Source: Segatella copri (GTDB taxonomy: Bacteria; Bacteroidota; Bacteroidia; Bacteroidales; Bacteroidaceae). From it: a stretch of 64,000 nt of DNA. The notes beneath the pieces were generated by a model. It was not told the DNA's origin. It was given only the letters and a program-made list of their open reading frames with translations, and ran no database searches. Of this stretch, positions 35,578-43,766 are shown in pieces. Position numbers and translations under genes: made by a program. The stretch's first letter is position 1; the number at the start of each line of letters is the position of its first letter. The DNA is taken from positions 2,846,001 to 2,910,000 of the forward strand of contig NZ_CP042464.1 of assembly GCF_015074785.1 (NCBI RefSeq). Reading direction: 5' to 3'.

Positions 35578-36501
35578 ATTACCATTTTCGGCAAACCAGG
35601 GTTCTATCTCGGCGAGATACTTCTCGGATAGCGCCACTTTGTCCAAATTGAGATATACATCTGCGAGATTGAGCTTGCAGAGGTACATATCGAAGGTATC
35701 TGTCTTATGATGTTTCTCGAGAAAAGCCTTCATGGCAAGAAACTTCTGGAGAGATGCCTTGTAGTTCTTGGTATAATAATAGTAGTTGCCATAGTTATTG
35801 AGGTAATAAGCCTGCATGCCTACAGACATCTGCGAGAAATACTTCTCTGTCTGCTGATAATACTTCAGCGAGGTATCAAAATCGTTGAGTTGCAGATAGA
35901 TGGTGGCAAGTCCGAGATAGAGTGTGATGTTCTCACTAGACGGCAACCCGAGCGAGTCTACCAGAAACAGGGCACGCCGATAACACGCCGCAGCCTCAGG
36001 CAACTGACTCTTGAAGATATAAGCATCGCCCAGATTGGCACAAACCTTAGGCATCTGGTCTTTAGCATCGCTGTTAGCCAACAAGGTTGTGGCGTCTTTA
36101 TAGAGTCTTATCACCTCATCCGGATTCTTGCGATAATTATGATAAGCAATAGCCTTGCAATTGTATGCGTATGCCAATAGAGAGTTACGGCGTTCTGTAG
36201 CTGGCTGGAGTTTGCAATAAGATATGGTTTGATCCAAGATGGGATACATCGAGTCTGGGGTGGCAGACAGACAGAAGTACTTTGCCTTGCGAATATAATA
36301 TTCATAATAAGTCAGGCTATCCGTTGCCGAAGCCAAGGCTTTCTTTATAATTTCAGGAGCATGAACCGACATGGCTTCCACTGAGTCATCAATGCAAGCT
36401 AACACTTTTCGTTCTTCTTCTGTCTTACCCGATTCCGCAGGTCGTTGGCAACCCAACAGTACGACCAACAGCAGGCATATACACCAAACAAATCTTTTCA
36501 T
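35578..36501 (-). pseudogene. 5' half of a TPR sensor kinase gene, inverted
   Basis: Encodes about 308 residues: lipoprotein-like signal (LLLVVLLGCQRP), then TPR helices (ANLGDAYIFKSQLPEAAACY, LGLATIYLQLNDFDTSLKYY, NYGNYYYYTKNYKASLQKF). The frame runs into the IS end, which supplies Pro and the stop. The last native codons, GAAAATGGTAAT, continue exactly in frame with 38147 on the plus strand (AENGN + EVSIYYVNS). Thus this is the front half of the histidine kinase at 38145-39217, turned round together with its promoter. On its own it could be a secreted TPR fragment. Confidence 0.9.
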
Positions 36502-36533
36502 CTTCTATATTCCGTTAAAACTCTCTTTTTATG

Positions 36534-36543
36534 GCAAAAATAA
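36534..36543 (-). promoter_or_regulatory. Promoter of the split sensor gene, inside the inverted segment
   Basis: TATTTTTG on the minus strand about 35 bp before the start at 36501. The -33 region now lies at or beyond the IS border, so promoter strength has probably changed. Confidence 0.45.
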
Positions 36544-36551
36544 GTATTTTA

Positions 36552-38144
36552 CCTTAATTCCGCAACACTATAGTTTAATATTATTTATAAGTGCCTGAGC
36601 AACAAAAAAGTTACCCAGGATTTTGCCATGTCAGAATTTTCACTTACCTTAGTGTTGCGAAAAGAAGACAAGCAAAACTCTAATATGACATGGCAAAGAT
36701 ACAAATAAAATCTGAGAAACTCACTCCTTTTGGGGGAATTTTTTCGATTATGGAGCAATTTGATGCTCTTTTAGCTCAAACCATAGATTCCACCTTGGGA
36801 TTGAGATGCACTATGTTTGGTTATCAATATAGCGAGATTCTACGCTCTCTGATGTGCGTATATCTTTGTGGTGGCTCATGCATTGAGGATGTTACAACTC
36901 ACCTGATGAAACATTTGTCTCTTCATCCAACTCTTCGCACTTGCAGCGCAGACACCATATTACGTGCTATCGAAGAACTGACTTTTAAGAGCATCACCTA
37001 TAAGTCTGCTTCTGGCAAATCCTATGATTTCAATACTGCAGACAAGATGAACTGCTTACTGGTCAATGCCCTGCTTGCTACTGGTCAATTGAAATCCGGT
37101 CAAGAGTATGATTTTGACTTTGACCATCAGTTCATTGAAACAGAGAAGTATGATGCAAAACCAACCTACAAGAAGTTCTTGGGCTATAGTCCAGGCGTAG
37201 CTGTCATTAACGACATGATTGTTGGTATTGAAAATAGAGACGGCAACACAAACGTACGCTTCAACCAAAAAGAAACTTTGGAAAGAATCTTCAAGCGATT
37301 GGAGGCTTCGGAAATATATATTTCTCGTGCCCGCATGGATTGCGGCTCATGTTCGGAGGAAATCGTAGATATGGTAGAGGCTCATTGCAGGCATTTTTAT
37401 ATTCGTGCCAACAGATGCTCTTCTTTCTACGATTCCATGTTTGCCTTAACTGGATGGAAAACTGTTGAAATCAACGGTATTGAGTTTGAGTTGAATTCTA
37501 TCCTTGTTGAGAAATGGAAAGGAAAACCGTATCGTCTTGTCATACAGAGACAAAGGCGAATAGATGGAGACCTTGACATTTGGGAAGGCGAATATACCTA
37601 CAGATGTATACTGACTAACGATTACAAGTCGAGTGCAAGAGACATCGTGGAATTCTACAATCTTCGTGGTGGCAAGGAACGCATCTTCGATGACATGAAC
37701 AATGGCTTTGGCTGGAATCGATTGCCAAAATCGTTCATGGCACAGAATACTGTATTCCTGCTTATGACAGCTCTCATCAGAAACTTCTACAAAGCTATTA
37801 TGCAGAGATTGAAAACCCATGAATTTGGATTGCGTGCCACCAGCAGAATCAAGACCTTTGTTTTCAAGTTCATCTCTGTTCCTGCGAAATGGATTAAGAC
37901 ATCACGTAGGCATGTATTGAACATTTACTCAGACAACAATGCTTATGCCAACCTGTTCAAGACAGACTTTGGTTAAAGACCATGCTTTTCTGGTTAAACC
38001 AGCGTATTACCTCAAGTCGCTTTATGGGGTAAGGGGATTTTGTGTCTGCGACATTTCTGTTGTGCAAGAAATATGTACAATAAAATGAATTTTGTCGCTT
38101 TGCAAGCAAAATCCCACTAAACCCTATAGGTTGCGGATTTGAGG
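36552..38144 (+). mobile_element. IS1380-family insertion sequence, right copy
   Basis: About 1,593 bp, opposite in orientation to the left copy. Left end CCTTAATTCCGCAAC at 36552, right end GTTGCGGATTTGAGG ending at 38144, followed by GTAAT of the interrupted sensor gene. The first 200 bp are almost identical to those of the left copy, whereas the coding regions differ a good deal. Confidence 0.9.
36690..37976 (+). CDS. IS1380-family transposase
   Basis: 428 residues, full length, same family and domain order as the transposase at 34151: YDFDFDHQFIETEK, ARMDCGSCSEE and RGGKERIFDDMNNGFGW carry the likely catalytic acids. Start MAKIQIKSEKLTPFGGIF. No internal stop. It may be active, alone or on both IS copies' ends, since those ends are nearly the same. 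Confidence 0.92.
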   Translation: MAKIQIKSEKLTPFGGIFSIMEQFDALLAQTIDSTLGLRCTMFGYQYSEILRSLMCVYLCGGSCIEDVTTHLMKHLSLHPTLRTCSADTILRAIEELTFKSITYKSASGKSYDFNTADKMNCLLVNALLATGQLKSGQEYDFDFDHQFIETEKYDAKPTYKKFLGYSPGVAVINDMIVGIENRDGNTNVRFNQKETLERIFKRLEASEIYISRARMDCGSCSEEIVDMVEAHCRHFYIRANRCSSFYDSMFALTGWKTVEINGIEFELNSILVEKWKGKPYRLVIQRQRRIDGDLDIWEGEYTYRCILTNDYKSSARDIVEFYNLRGGKERIFDDMNNGFGWNRLPKSFMAQNTVFLLMTALIRNFYKAIMQRLKTHEFGLRATSRIKTFVFKFISVPAKWIKTSRRHVLNIYSDNNAYANLFKTDFG

Positions 38145-39217
38145 GTAATGAGGTATCTATTTATTATGTCAATTCTATCCGTATCGGACAGGCGGTAAAG
38201 CAGGGGAATATGGCAAAGGTCAAGGATATCTTGTCACACGAGAAGGGGTCAGATAGTATGGAGTTTAGTCTTCGCCAGATTCGTAACCGTTATCTTCGCA
38301 AGTATTATGAGGCTATAGGCGATTATCGGGGAGCCTACGATAATCTGAGGACGGATGTCCAACAGAACGACTCCCTAGAGCATAACCGCATCAAGATGCG
38401 TGCATCAGAAATCATGGATCGATTTGCGCAAGATACCATTCGTTTGCACCATAACCTGGAGATGGAGCATAAGAATGCTGTTGTCCAGCGTGCCTATGCC
38501 ATCACGGTGGCAGCAGTATCGCTAGTCGTTGTCATCATCCTGATCTTTGCTCTTCTTGTCATGCGCTCCCGCAAGCGAAATGCGCAAGATAAAATGCGCA
38601 ACATGCAGTTGAGGCTAGCTTGTGTGCGCAACCGTATTTCTCCACATTTCGTGTTTAATGTGCTTAATGGTAAAATATTGAAATCGGATGAGCATGATGC
38701 CAATGACTTGCTTGACCTGACAAAGTTGATAAGAGCTAACCTCGACCTGTCGTGCCGTCTGGATGTGACGTTGCGCGAAGAGTTGGACTTCGTGAAACGG
38801 TATGTTGATGTGGAGAAACAGCTGGTGGGCGATGACTTCGAGTTTGCTATCAATATTGCCGAAAGTGTGAATATAGATCAGGTGCGCATCCCTTCCATGT
38901 TTGTGCAGATTCTCGTGGAGAATGCTTTCGTGCATGGTCTGAAAGGATGGGATGGACATAAGATTATCCATATCGGGATAAGCAAGGAAGGAAAGAACAC
39001 CTGTATCAAGGTCAGAGACAATGGACCGGGATTTGACATCCGTAGTGTGGGAAAGAAGCGCACCGGACTGAACGTCATCACCCAAACTATCGTCATCGTC
39101 AACGAGCGAAATAAGAACAAGATGAACTTCTCGCTCAATAATGAACAGGAAAATGGAAAAGCCGTAGGATGTGTGGCAACGATAGTTATTCCAGATAATA
39201 TCAAACTATTTATTTGA
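38145..39217 (+). pseudogene. 3' half of the split TPR/LytS-type sensor histidine kinase
   Basis: Open frame directly after the IS, 357 codons to the stop; the first ATG is at 38210. Carries the end of the TPR region, a transmembrane helix at about 97-119 (counted from 38210; TVAAVSLVVVIILIFALLV), then a LytS-type kinase: the phosphorylated His in NRISPHFVFNVLN (about residue 146) and the ATP-binding VRDNGPGFD. Translated from 38210 it would keep the membrane helix and kinase but lack the sensor domain, so it might be made as an unregulated kinase if the IS supplies a promoter. The LytTR partner follows 15 bp later. Confidence 0.88.
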
Positions 39218-39232
39218 CAAAAGAACCGCAAG

Positions 39233-39988
39233 ATGAGAACAATCATTATAGACGACAATAAGCAGGCAGTCAAAGACCTGAACGAAAGGCTGGCCAGATT
39301 CTCCGAGGTAGAAGTGGTGGCAGTAGAGCACTCCGGACTAGACGGCCTGGCGAGGGTGAGCGAGTTACAGCCCGACTTGCTCTTCCTTGACGTGCAGTTG
39401 CCCGATATTTCCGGTTTGGATTTCCTGGACAGACTGGATTTCTTTACCCATGGCCGTTGCAGGGTGGTAATGTATACAGCTTACGATGAGTTTGTGTTGC
39501 CAGCTTTCAGAAAGAAAGCCTTCGATGTACTTCTGAAGCCTATTGATGACAAGGAGTTGGACATCATTATGCAGCGACTTGCCGAACATCCCCTTTTACC
39601 AACCCCACAATCCGTCGGGCAGGATAAGGACAAACTCATGTCCGACAACGGCAAGTTTCTGCTCTATACCAATACCATAGATTTCAAACTGGTTGACAAG
39701 CGCGACATCGCTCTCTTTCAGTATAATCATGAAGTGCGTTGCTGGGAGGCTGTGGTAGCGGGCAGCAAAGCTCCCGTCCGTCTGAAGCGAACCATCAAGG
39801 GTGATGCCCTCCTGGAAGTGGACAAGCAGTTTATACAAGTCAACCAAAAGTTTATCATCAATATGAATTATCTGATAGAGGTGGTTGACAACGTATGCCA
39901 CTTCTATCCGCCGTTTGATAACATAAGCTATGTAAGGGTAGGACGCTTCTATCGCAAGAAATTGATAGACCGCTTTTATAGTCTTTGA
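39233..39988 (+). CDS. LytTR-family response regulator
   Basis: 251 residues. Receiver domain with the acidic pocket IIDDNK, the phosphorylated Asp in LLFLDVQLPDISG (about residue 53), Thr/Ser in MYTAYDE and Lys in LLKPID; then a LytTR DNA-binding domain (residues 150-250; RTIKGDALLEVDKQFIQVNQKFIINMNYL). It is the cognate regulator of the split sensor kinase and is intact, so it is now an orphan, or is driven by the truncated kinase. Targets are not evident. Confidence 0.9.
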   Translation: MRTIIIDDNKQAVKDLNERLARFSEVEVVAVEHSGLDGLARVSELQPDLLFLDVQLPDISGLDFLDRLDFFTHGRCRVVMYTAYDEFVLPAFRKKAFDVLLKPIDDKELDIIMQRLAEHPLLPTPQSVGQDKDKLMSDNGKFLLYTNTIDFKLVDKRDIALFQYNHEVRCWEAVVAGSKAPVRLKRTIKGDALLEVDKQFIQVNQKFIINMNYLIEVVDNVCHFYPPFDNISYVRVGRFYRKKLIDRFYSL

Positions 39989-40020
39989 TTTTAGGCAAAA
40001 AAACTATTGAAATGTTAAAG

Positions 40021-40125
40021 ACCTTGGCATCTTACTACTTTTAGTAGAAAAATCATACGCTTATCTGATAACCTCGGAGAAGTAATGATCACGCAAAGGT
40101 TTCACCACTTTATCACCCGTCAAAA
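40021..40125 (-). pseudogene. Duplicated bglX 3' end
   Basis: 105 bp matching 28833-28937; the last 21 codons of bglX with its stop at 40061. At 40121-40125 it passes directly into the FKBP terminator through a shared AAAA, so the bglX body (about 2.5 kb) was deleted from this copy by a microhomology event. Confidence 0.9.
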
Positions 40126-40157
40126 AGAGCCAAAGATAACACTCTATCCTTGGCTCT
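40123..40157 (-). terminator. Terminator of the FKBP operon
   Basis: Stem AAGAGCCAA / TTGGCTCTT with inner GATA/TATC pairing. Same sequence as in the relic at 31453. Confidence 0.75.
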
Positions 40158-40207
40158 TACCTTATTATATTTTAGTAGTAATTACTTGTTGAAATGAATT
40201 TCAGTAA

Positions 40208-41185
40208 TTACTTTCTCTTCTTTGAATGCGCAGCTTTCTTGGCAGCAGACTTAGCTGGCGCTTTTGCCACCTTCTTCTCTGCTCCTACGGCTACATCTTC
40301 CTTCAATTCGCCAGCAGGCTCAGCCTTAACCTCAGGCTTTACGATGCTAACCAGCTCAAGATCGAACACCAAAGTAGAGTATGGAGGAATCTGACCAGCC
40401 TGACGCTCGCCGTAAGCCAACTCGTAAGGAATGTAAACCTGCCACTTACTGCCCACAGGCATCAGAGTAAGCGCCTCGGTCCAACCCTTGATCAATCCGT
40501 TGGCACGGAACTTGTCAGTCTTGCTGCCACCATGCTTGGATGTAGCATCAAAAACGGTACCATCAATCAGACGACCCTCGTAGATAACCTCTACCTCATC
40601 GCTTGCCTTAGGCACTTCGCCATGACCTTCGGTAATCACCTTATACTGCAAACCGCTAGGCAACACCTTTACACCAGATTTCTTGGCATTAGCAGCAAGG
40701 AACTTCTCGCCGGCACCAGCCAAAGCTTCCTTCTGGAAATCGGCAGCAGCCTTAGTAGTAAAGAATGTTGTATCATTAGCCAAAGCTGCGATAAAACCAT
40801 TCTGGAACATAGCATGGCTGATAGAATCGCCTGTACTCTTCAACTCTTCCTTTGTGCCAGGATATACGCGCTTCTCTACCAGTTTGGCAACCTCCATACC
40901 TGCAGAATAAGCTACGGTCTTAGGATTGATTCCCATGGCAAGCGCATCCTTGTAACCACGAAGGAAATTCTCCATATAGGCAGTATCTACCTGAAAACTC
41001 TGCTGGATATAAGGAATCAGACCACGAGTGGCATTCATACCAGCTACATAACTCAAAGAATCGGCTGATGATTTCAACTCAACAAGAGCAGCCGCCTTCT
41101 TAACCTTCTTCTTGCTTGCAGCACTAGCTGTAAACAAAGAAGCACCCGCCACGAGGACGAGTGCTGTCATTAATATTTTCTTCAT
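40208..41185 (-). CDS. FKBP-type peptidyl-prolyl isomerase, exported, Lys-rich tail
   Basis: 325 residues: signal peptide (ALVLVAGASLFTASA), an FkpA-type helical dimerisation domain (SADSLSYVAGMNATRGL), an FKBP domain at about 195-290 (VLPSGLQYKVITEG, VIYEGRLIDGTVFD, PYELAYGERQAGQIPPYSTLVFDLELV), and a Lys/Ala-rich tail (KKAAHSKKRK). It catalyses proline isomerisation and acts as a chaperone in the periplasm. Last of three FKBP genes on the minus strand. Its 3' end is duplicated at 31453-31577. Confidence 0.92.
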   Translation of the reverse strand: MKKILMTALVLVAGASLFTASAASKKKVKKAAALVELKSSADSLSYVAGMNATRGLIPYIQQSFQVDTAYMENFLRGYKDALAMGINPKTVAYSAGMEVAKLVEKRVYPGTKEELKSTGDSISHAMFQNGFIAALANDTTFFTTKAAADFQKEALAGAGEKFLAANAKKSGVKVLPSGLQYKVITEGHGEVPKASDEVEVIYEGRLIDGTVFDATSKHGGSKTDKFRANGLIKGWTEALTLMPVGSKWQVYIPYELAYGERQAGQIPPYSTLVFDLELVSIVKPEVKAEPAGELKEDVAVGAEKKVAKAPAKSAAKKAAHSKKRK

Positions 41186-41222
41186 TTATAAAGTCCTCTA
41201 TAAAAATGAGTTCCCACAAAAA

Positions 41223-42098
41223 TTACTTGCCACCTACTGAAATCAACTCAATCTTGAAGATCAATACAGAGAATGGCTTGATCTGACCCTGCTCGCGCTC
41301 ACCATAAGCCAACTGCTGAGGAATGTAAACCTCCCAAACAGAACCTGCTGGCATGTGAACCAAAGCATCAGTCCAACCCTTGATAACCTGGTTAGCACGG
41401 AGATCTACGGCCTGACCACGCTTGAAAGAAGAATCGAATACCTTGCCGTCGATTGTCTTACCCTCGTAGTTAACCTTAACCATAGAAGTATCCTTTGGCA
41501 TAGGGCCGTTACCCTCCTTGATTACCTTGTACTGAACACCTGAAGGCAGAGTAACAACTCCTGGCTTCTTCTTGTTGGCAGCGAGGAACTTCTCACCAGC
41601 AACCTTGTTAGGACCATATTCCTTCTCCATGTTCTTAGCCTTGATAGCCATCATCTTAGCCTGAGCTATCTGAGCAGCCTGCTCAACAGTCATCAAGCCC
41701 TTCTTGCCAGTAGTACCTGTGATGAAACCAGCCATGAAGTTCTTCAGAGAGATAGACTTTGTAGAATCCTCACCGAATACCTCGTGGTTGATGCCCTTAA
41801 CCATCTGGTTGCTGATCTGCTGACCAATCTGGATACCTGCATAGTAAGCAGCCTTCTTCTTGTCGTCACCAGCGTTGGCACCATCGTTAAGACCCTTGAT
41901 GAAATCATCCATGTAAGCAGTATCAACGCCCATGCGCTCTACCATAAACTCCTTCAGACCCTGAGTCTGAGACATACCCATAGCATAGCTCATAGTATCT
42001 ACATCAGTCTTGAGATCTGCCTTAGGAGTAGAATTGCCACAACCTACGAATGTAGCAGCAGCACAAGCCACGAGGGCTCCGAAAAATAACTTTTTCAT
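41223..42098 (-). CDS. FKBP-type peptidyl-prolyl isomerase, lipoprotein
   Basis: 291 residues with lipobox (GALVACAAATFVGCGN), an FkpA-type helical domain (TMSYAMGMSQTQGLKEF) and an FKBP domain (VTLPSGVQYKVIKEG, VNYEGKTIDGKVFDSSF, PQQLAYGEREQGQIKPFSVLIFKIELI). Periplasm-facing folding catalyst. Middle gene of the FKBP row, 37 bp before the next; the three probably came from duplication and share a promoter. Confidence 0.92.
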   Translation of the reverse strand: MKKLFFGALVACAAATFVGCGNSTPKADLKTDVDTMSYAMGMSQTQGLKEFMVERMGVDTAYMDDFIKGLNDGANAGDDKKKAAYYAGIQIGQQISNQMVKGINHEVFGEDSTKSISLKNFMAGFITGTTGKKGLMTVEQAAQIAQAKMMAIKAKNMEKEYGPNKVAGEKFLAANKKKPGVVTLPSGVQYKVIKEGNGPMPKDTSMVKVNYEGKTIDGKVFDSSFKRGQAVDLRANQVIKGWTDALVHMPAGSVWEVYIPQQLAYGEREQGQIKPFSVLIFKIELISVGGK

Positions 42099-42183
42099 TT
42101 TCTTATTTATATTTTAAATCTTTATTTTTATCTATTATATTCCAGGATTGCCTTTACTTCATTTAAATATATCTACTAACAGA

Positions 42184-42786
42184 TTACTTAACGGAAACGA
42201 GTTCAACATCGAAAATCAATGCTGAGAATGGAGGGATAGATGCACCTGCACCACGCTCACCATAACCCAACTGATAAGGGATGAAGAAACGGAACTTGGC
42301 ACCCTCGGTCATGAGCTGAAGACCCTCTGTCCAACCAGCGATAACCTGGTTCAATGGGAAGGTAGCAGTCTGACCACGGTCGTAAGAACTGTCAAACTTA
42401 GTACCGTCGATAAGCGTTCCCTCATAGTGGCACTCAACCTGATCGGTAGCCTTAGGAGCCTTGCCATTACCTTCACGCAAAACCTGATACTGCAAACCGC
42501 TCTTAGTAGTGATGATACCGTCCTTCTTGCCGTTCTCGGCGAGGAACTTCTCACCAGCTTCCTTAGCAACCTTGCCCTTCTCGGCAGCAGCAGCCTGAGC
42601 CTTAGCCTCCTGCTCTGCAAAGAAGTTCTGTACCAACTCCTGAGCTTCCTGCTCGCCGAGCTGAAGCTTACCGGCGATGGCATCCTTTACAGCCTGTGCA
42701 AAATCATCAATATTCAAACTCTCTGCACCCATAGAAGCCAACTGGCGACCGATGCCGATGCCCAAAGCATAACTTACTTTATCCAT
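42184..42786 (-). CDS. FKBP-type peptidyl-prolyl isomerase, no signal peptide
   Basis: 200 residues, no signal: starts MDKVSYALGIGIGRQLASMG (helical domain), then an FKBP domain (TKSGLQYQVLREG, CHYEGTLIDGTKFDSSY, PYQLGYGERGAGASIPPFSALIFDVELV). Like FklB, it is probably cytoplasmic. First gene of the row; a -7 box TATCTTTG lies about 65 bp upstream. Confidence 0.92.
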   Translation of the reverse strand: MDKVSYALGIGIGRQLASMGAESLNIDDFAQAVKDAIAGKLQLGEQEAQELVQNFFAEQEAKAQAAAAEKGKVAKEAGEKFLAENGKKDGIITTKSGLQYQVLREGNGKAPKATDQVECHYEGTLIDGTKFDSSYDRGQTATFPLNQVIAGWTEGLQLMTEGAKFRFFIPYQLGYGERGAGASIPPFSALIFDVELVSVK

Positions 42787-42849
42787 AAAATTTATTTATA
42801 AAAATGTATTAATAATCTTAAAATGTACTTTTTGTCCTTAAAACGAGTG

Positions 42850-42857
42850 CAAAGATA
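42850..42857 (-). promoter_or_regulatory. -7 box of the FKBP operon
   Basis: TATCTTTG on the minus strand, 64 bp before the first FKBP gene. Confidence 0.6.
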
Positions 42858-42885
42858 ACATTTTTCTCGCTTAAAACGATGTTAT

Positions 42886-42909
42886 TTGCAGAAAAATTGC
42901 TAAATTTGT
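42886..42909 (+). promoter_or_regulatory. Promoter of the sirtuin gene
   Basis: TTTG near 42888 and TAAATTTG at 42902-42909, about 50 bp before the start. Confidence 0.5.
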
Positions 42910-42960
42910 GCATTCTTAATAAAAAGATTAAGAAAATATGAATAATTAAAACGTGATAAG

Positions 42961-43659
42961 ATGAAGAAACTCGTATTTTTAACCGGTGCAGGCATGTCTG
43001 TGGAGAGTGGTTTCAAAACTTTCCGTGGCAATGATGGATTATGGGAAAACTATCCTGTAGAACAGATAGCTACCCATGAAGGATGGGAAGCTGCCCCTAC
43101 CCTAGTAACAAACTTCTACAATATGTTGCGCCATAAACTCTATGCTGCGCAACCTAACGAGGGGCATAAACTTATCAAGGAACTGGAAAAAGACTTCGAT
43201 GTGACGGTAATCACCCAGAATGTAGATAATCTGCATGAGAAAGCAGGTTCCAAGAATGTAATCCATCTGCATGGCGAACTATCAAAGGTTTGCTCTTCAC
43301 GCGACCCTTACGACTATCGCTACATCAAGGAATTACCCGAGGATGACTGCGAGGTAAAGCCGGGAACCGAAGCTGGAGATGGAAGCCTGTTGCGCCCATT
43401 TATCGTTTTCTTCGGCGAAAGCGTTCCTATGATTGAGCCGGCAGCCGAAGCTGTACAGCAAGCCGATATCTTCGTCATTATAGGAACCTCACTCAACGTT
43501 TATCCTGCTGCAGGTCTGATTTCATATACCAAGCCTCACATTCCTATCTATCTGATAGACCCAGGTGCCGTAAACACCAATGGATATTACAAGATAGAGC
43601 ACATCATGAAAGGGGCTTCAGATGGTATGAAGGAACTGAAGAAAATATTGGAAAAGTAA
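42961..43659 (+). CDS. cobB: Sir2-family NAD-dependent protein deacylase
   Basis: 232 residues. NAD-binding GAGMSVESGFKTFRG at residues 8-23, TQNVDNLHEKAG, the catalytic His in NVIHLHGELS and FVIIGTSLNVYPAAGLI. The small domain lacks the four zinc-binding Cys usual in sirtuins: only VCSS and DDC remain. Such zinc-free forms are common in this phylum. It removes acyl groups from lysine of cytoplasmic proteins. Single-gene unit between a promoter and a bidirectional terminator. Confidence 0.88.
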   Translation: MKKLVFLTGAGMSVESGFKTFRGNDGLWENYPVEQIATHEGWEAAPTLVTNFYNMLRHKLYAAQPNEGHKLIKELEKDFDVTVITQNVDNLHEKAGSKNVIHLHGELSKVCSSRDPYDYRYIKELPEDDCEVKPGTEAGDGSLLRPFIVFFGESVPMIEPAAEAVQQADIFVIIGTSLNVYPAAGLISYTKPHIPIYLIDPGAVNTNGYYKIEHIMKGASDGMKELKKILEK

Positions 43660-43683
43660 AAACATTCTGAATATATAAACAAC

Positions 43684-43729
43684 AAAAGCAAACGGGGAAG
43701 CATCCATTGATACTTCCCCGTTTGCTTTT
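43684..43729. terminator. Bidirectional terminator
   Basis: 17-bp perfect inverted repeat AAAAGCAAACGGGGAAG / CTTCCCCGTTTGCTTTT with a 12-nt loop, between convergent genes. Confidence 0.9.
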
Positions 43730-43766
43730 ATTACTTTTATTTTCTCTCTATCAATAATATTCTGCA

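Noticed and set aside
33981..38144. A composite transposon formed by the two IS copies
   Set aside because: A composite transposon would have the target duplication outside both outer ends. Here GTAAT lies at one inner and one outer end, which needs an inversion, and the segment between is half of the flanking gene.
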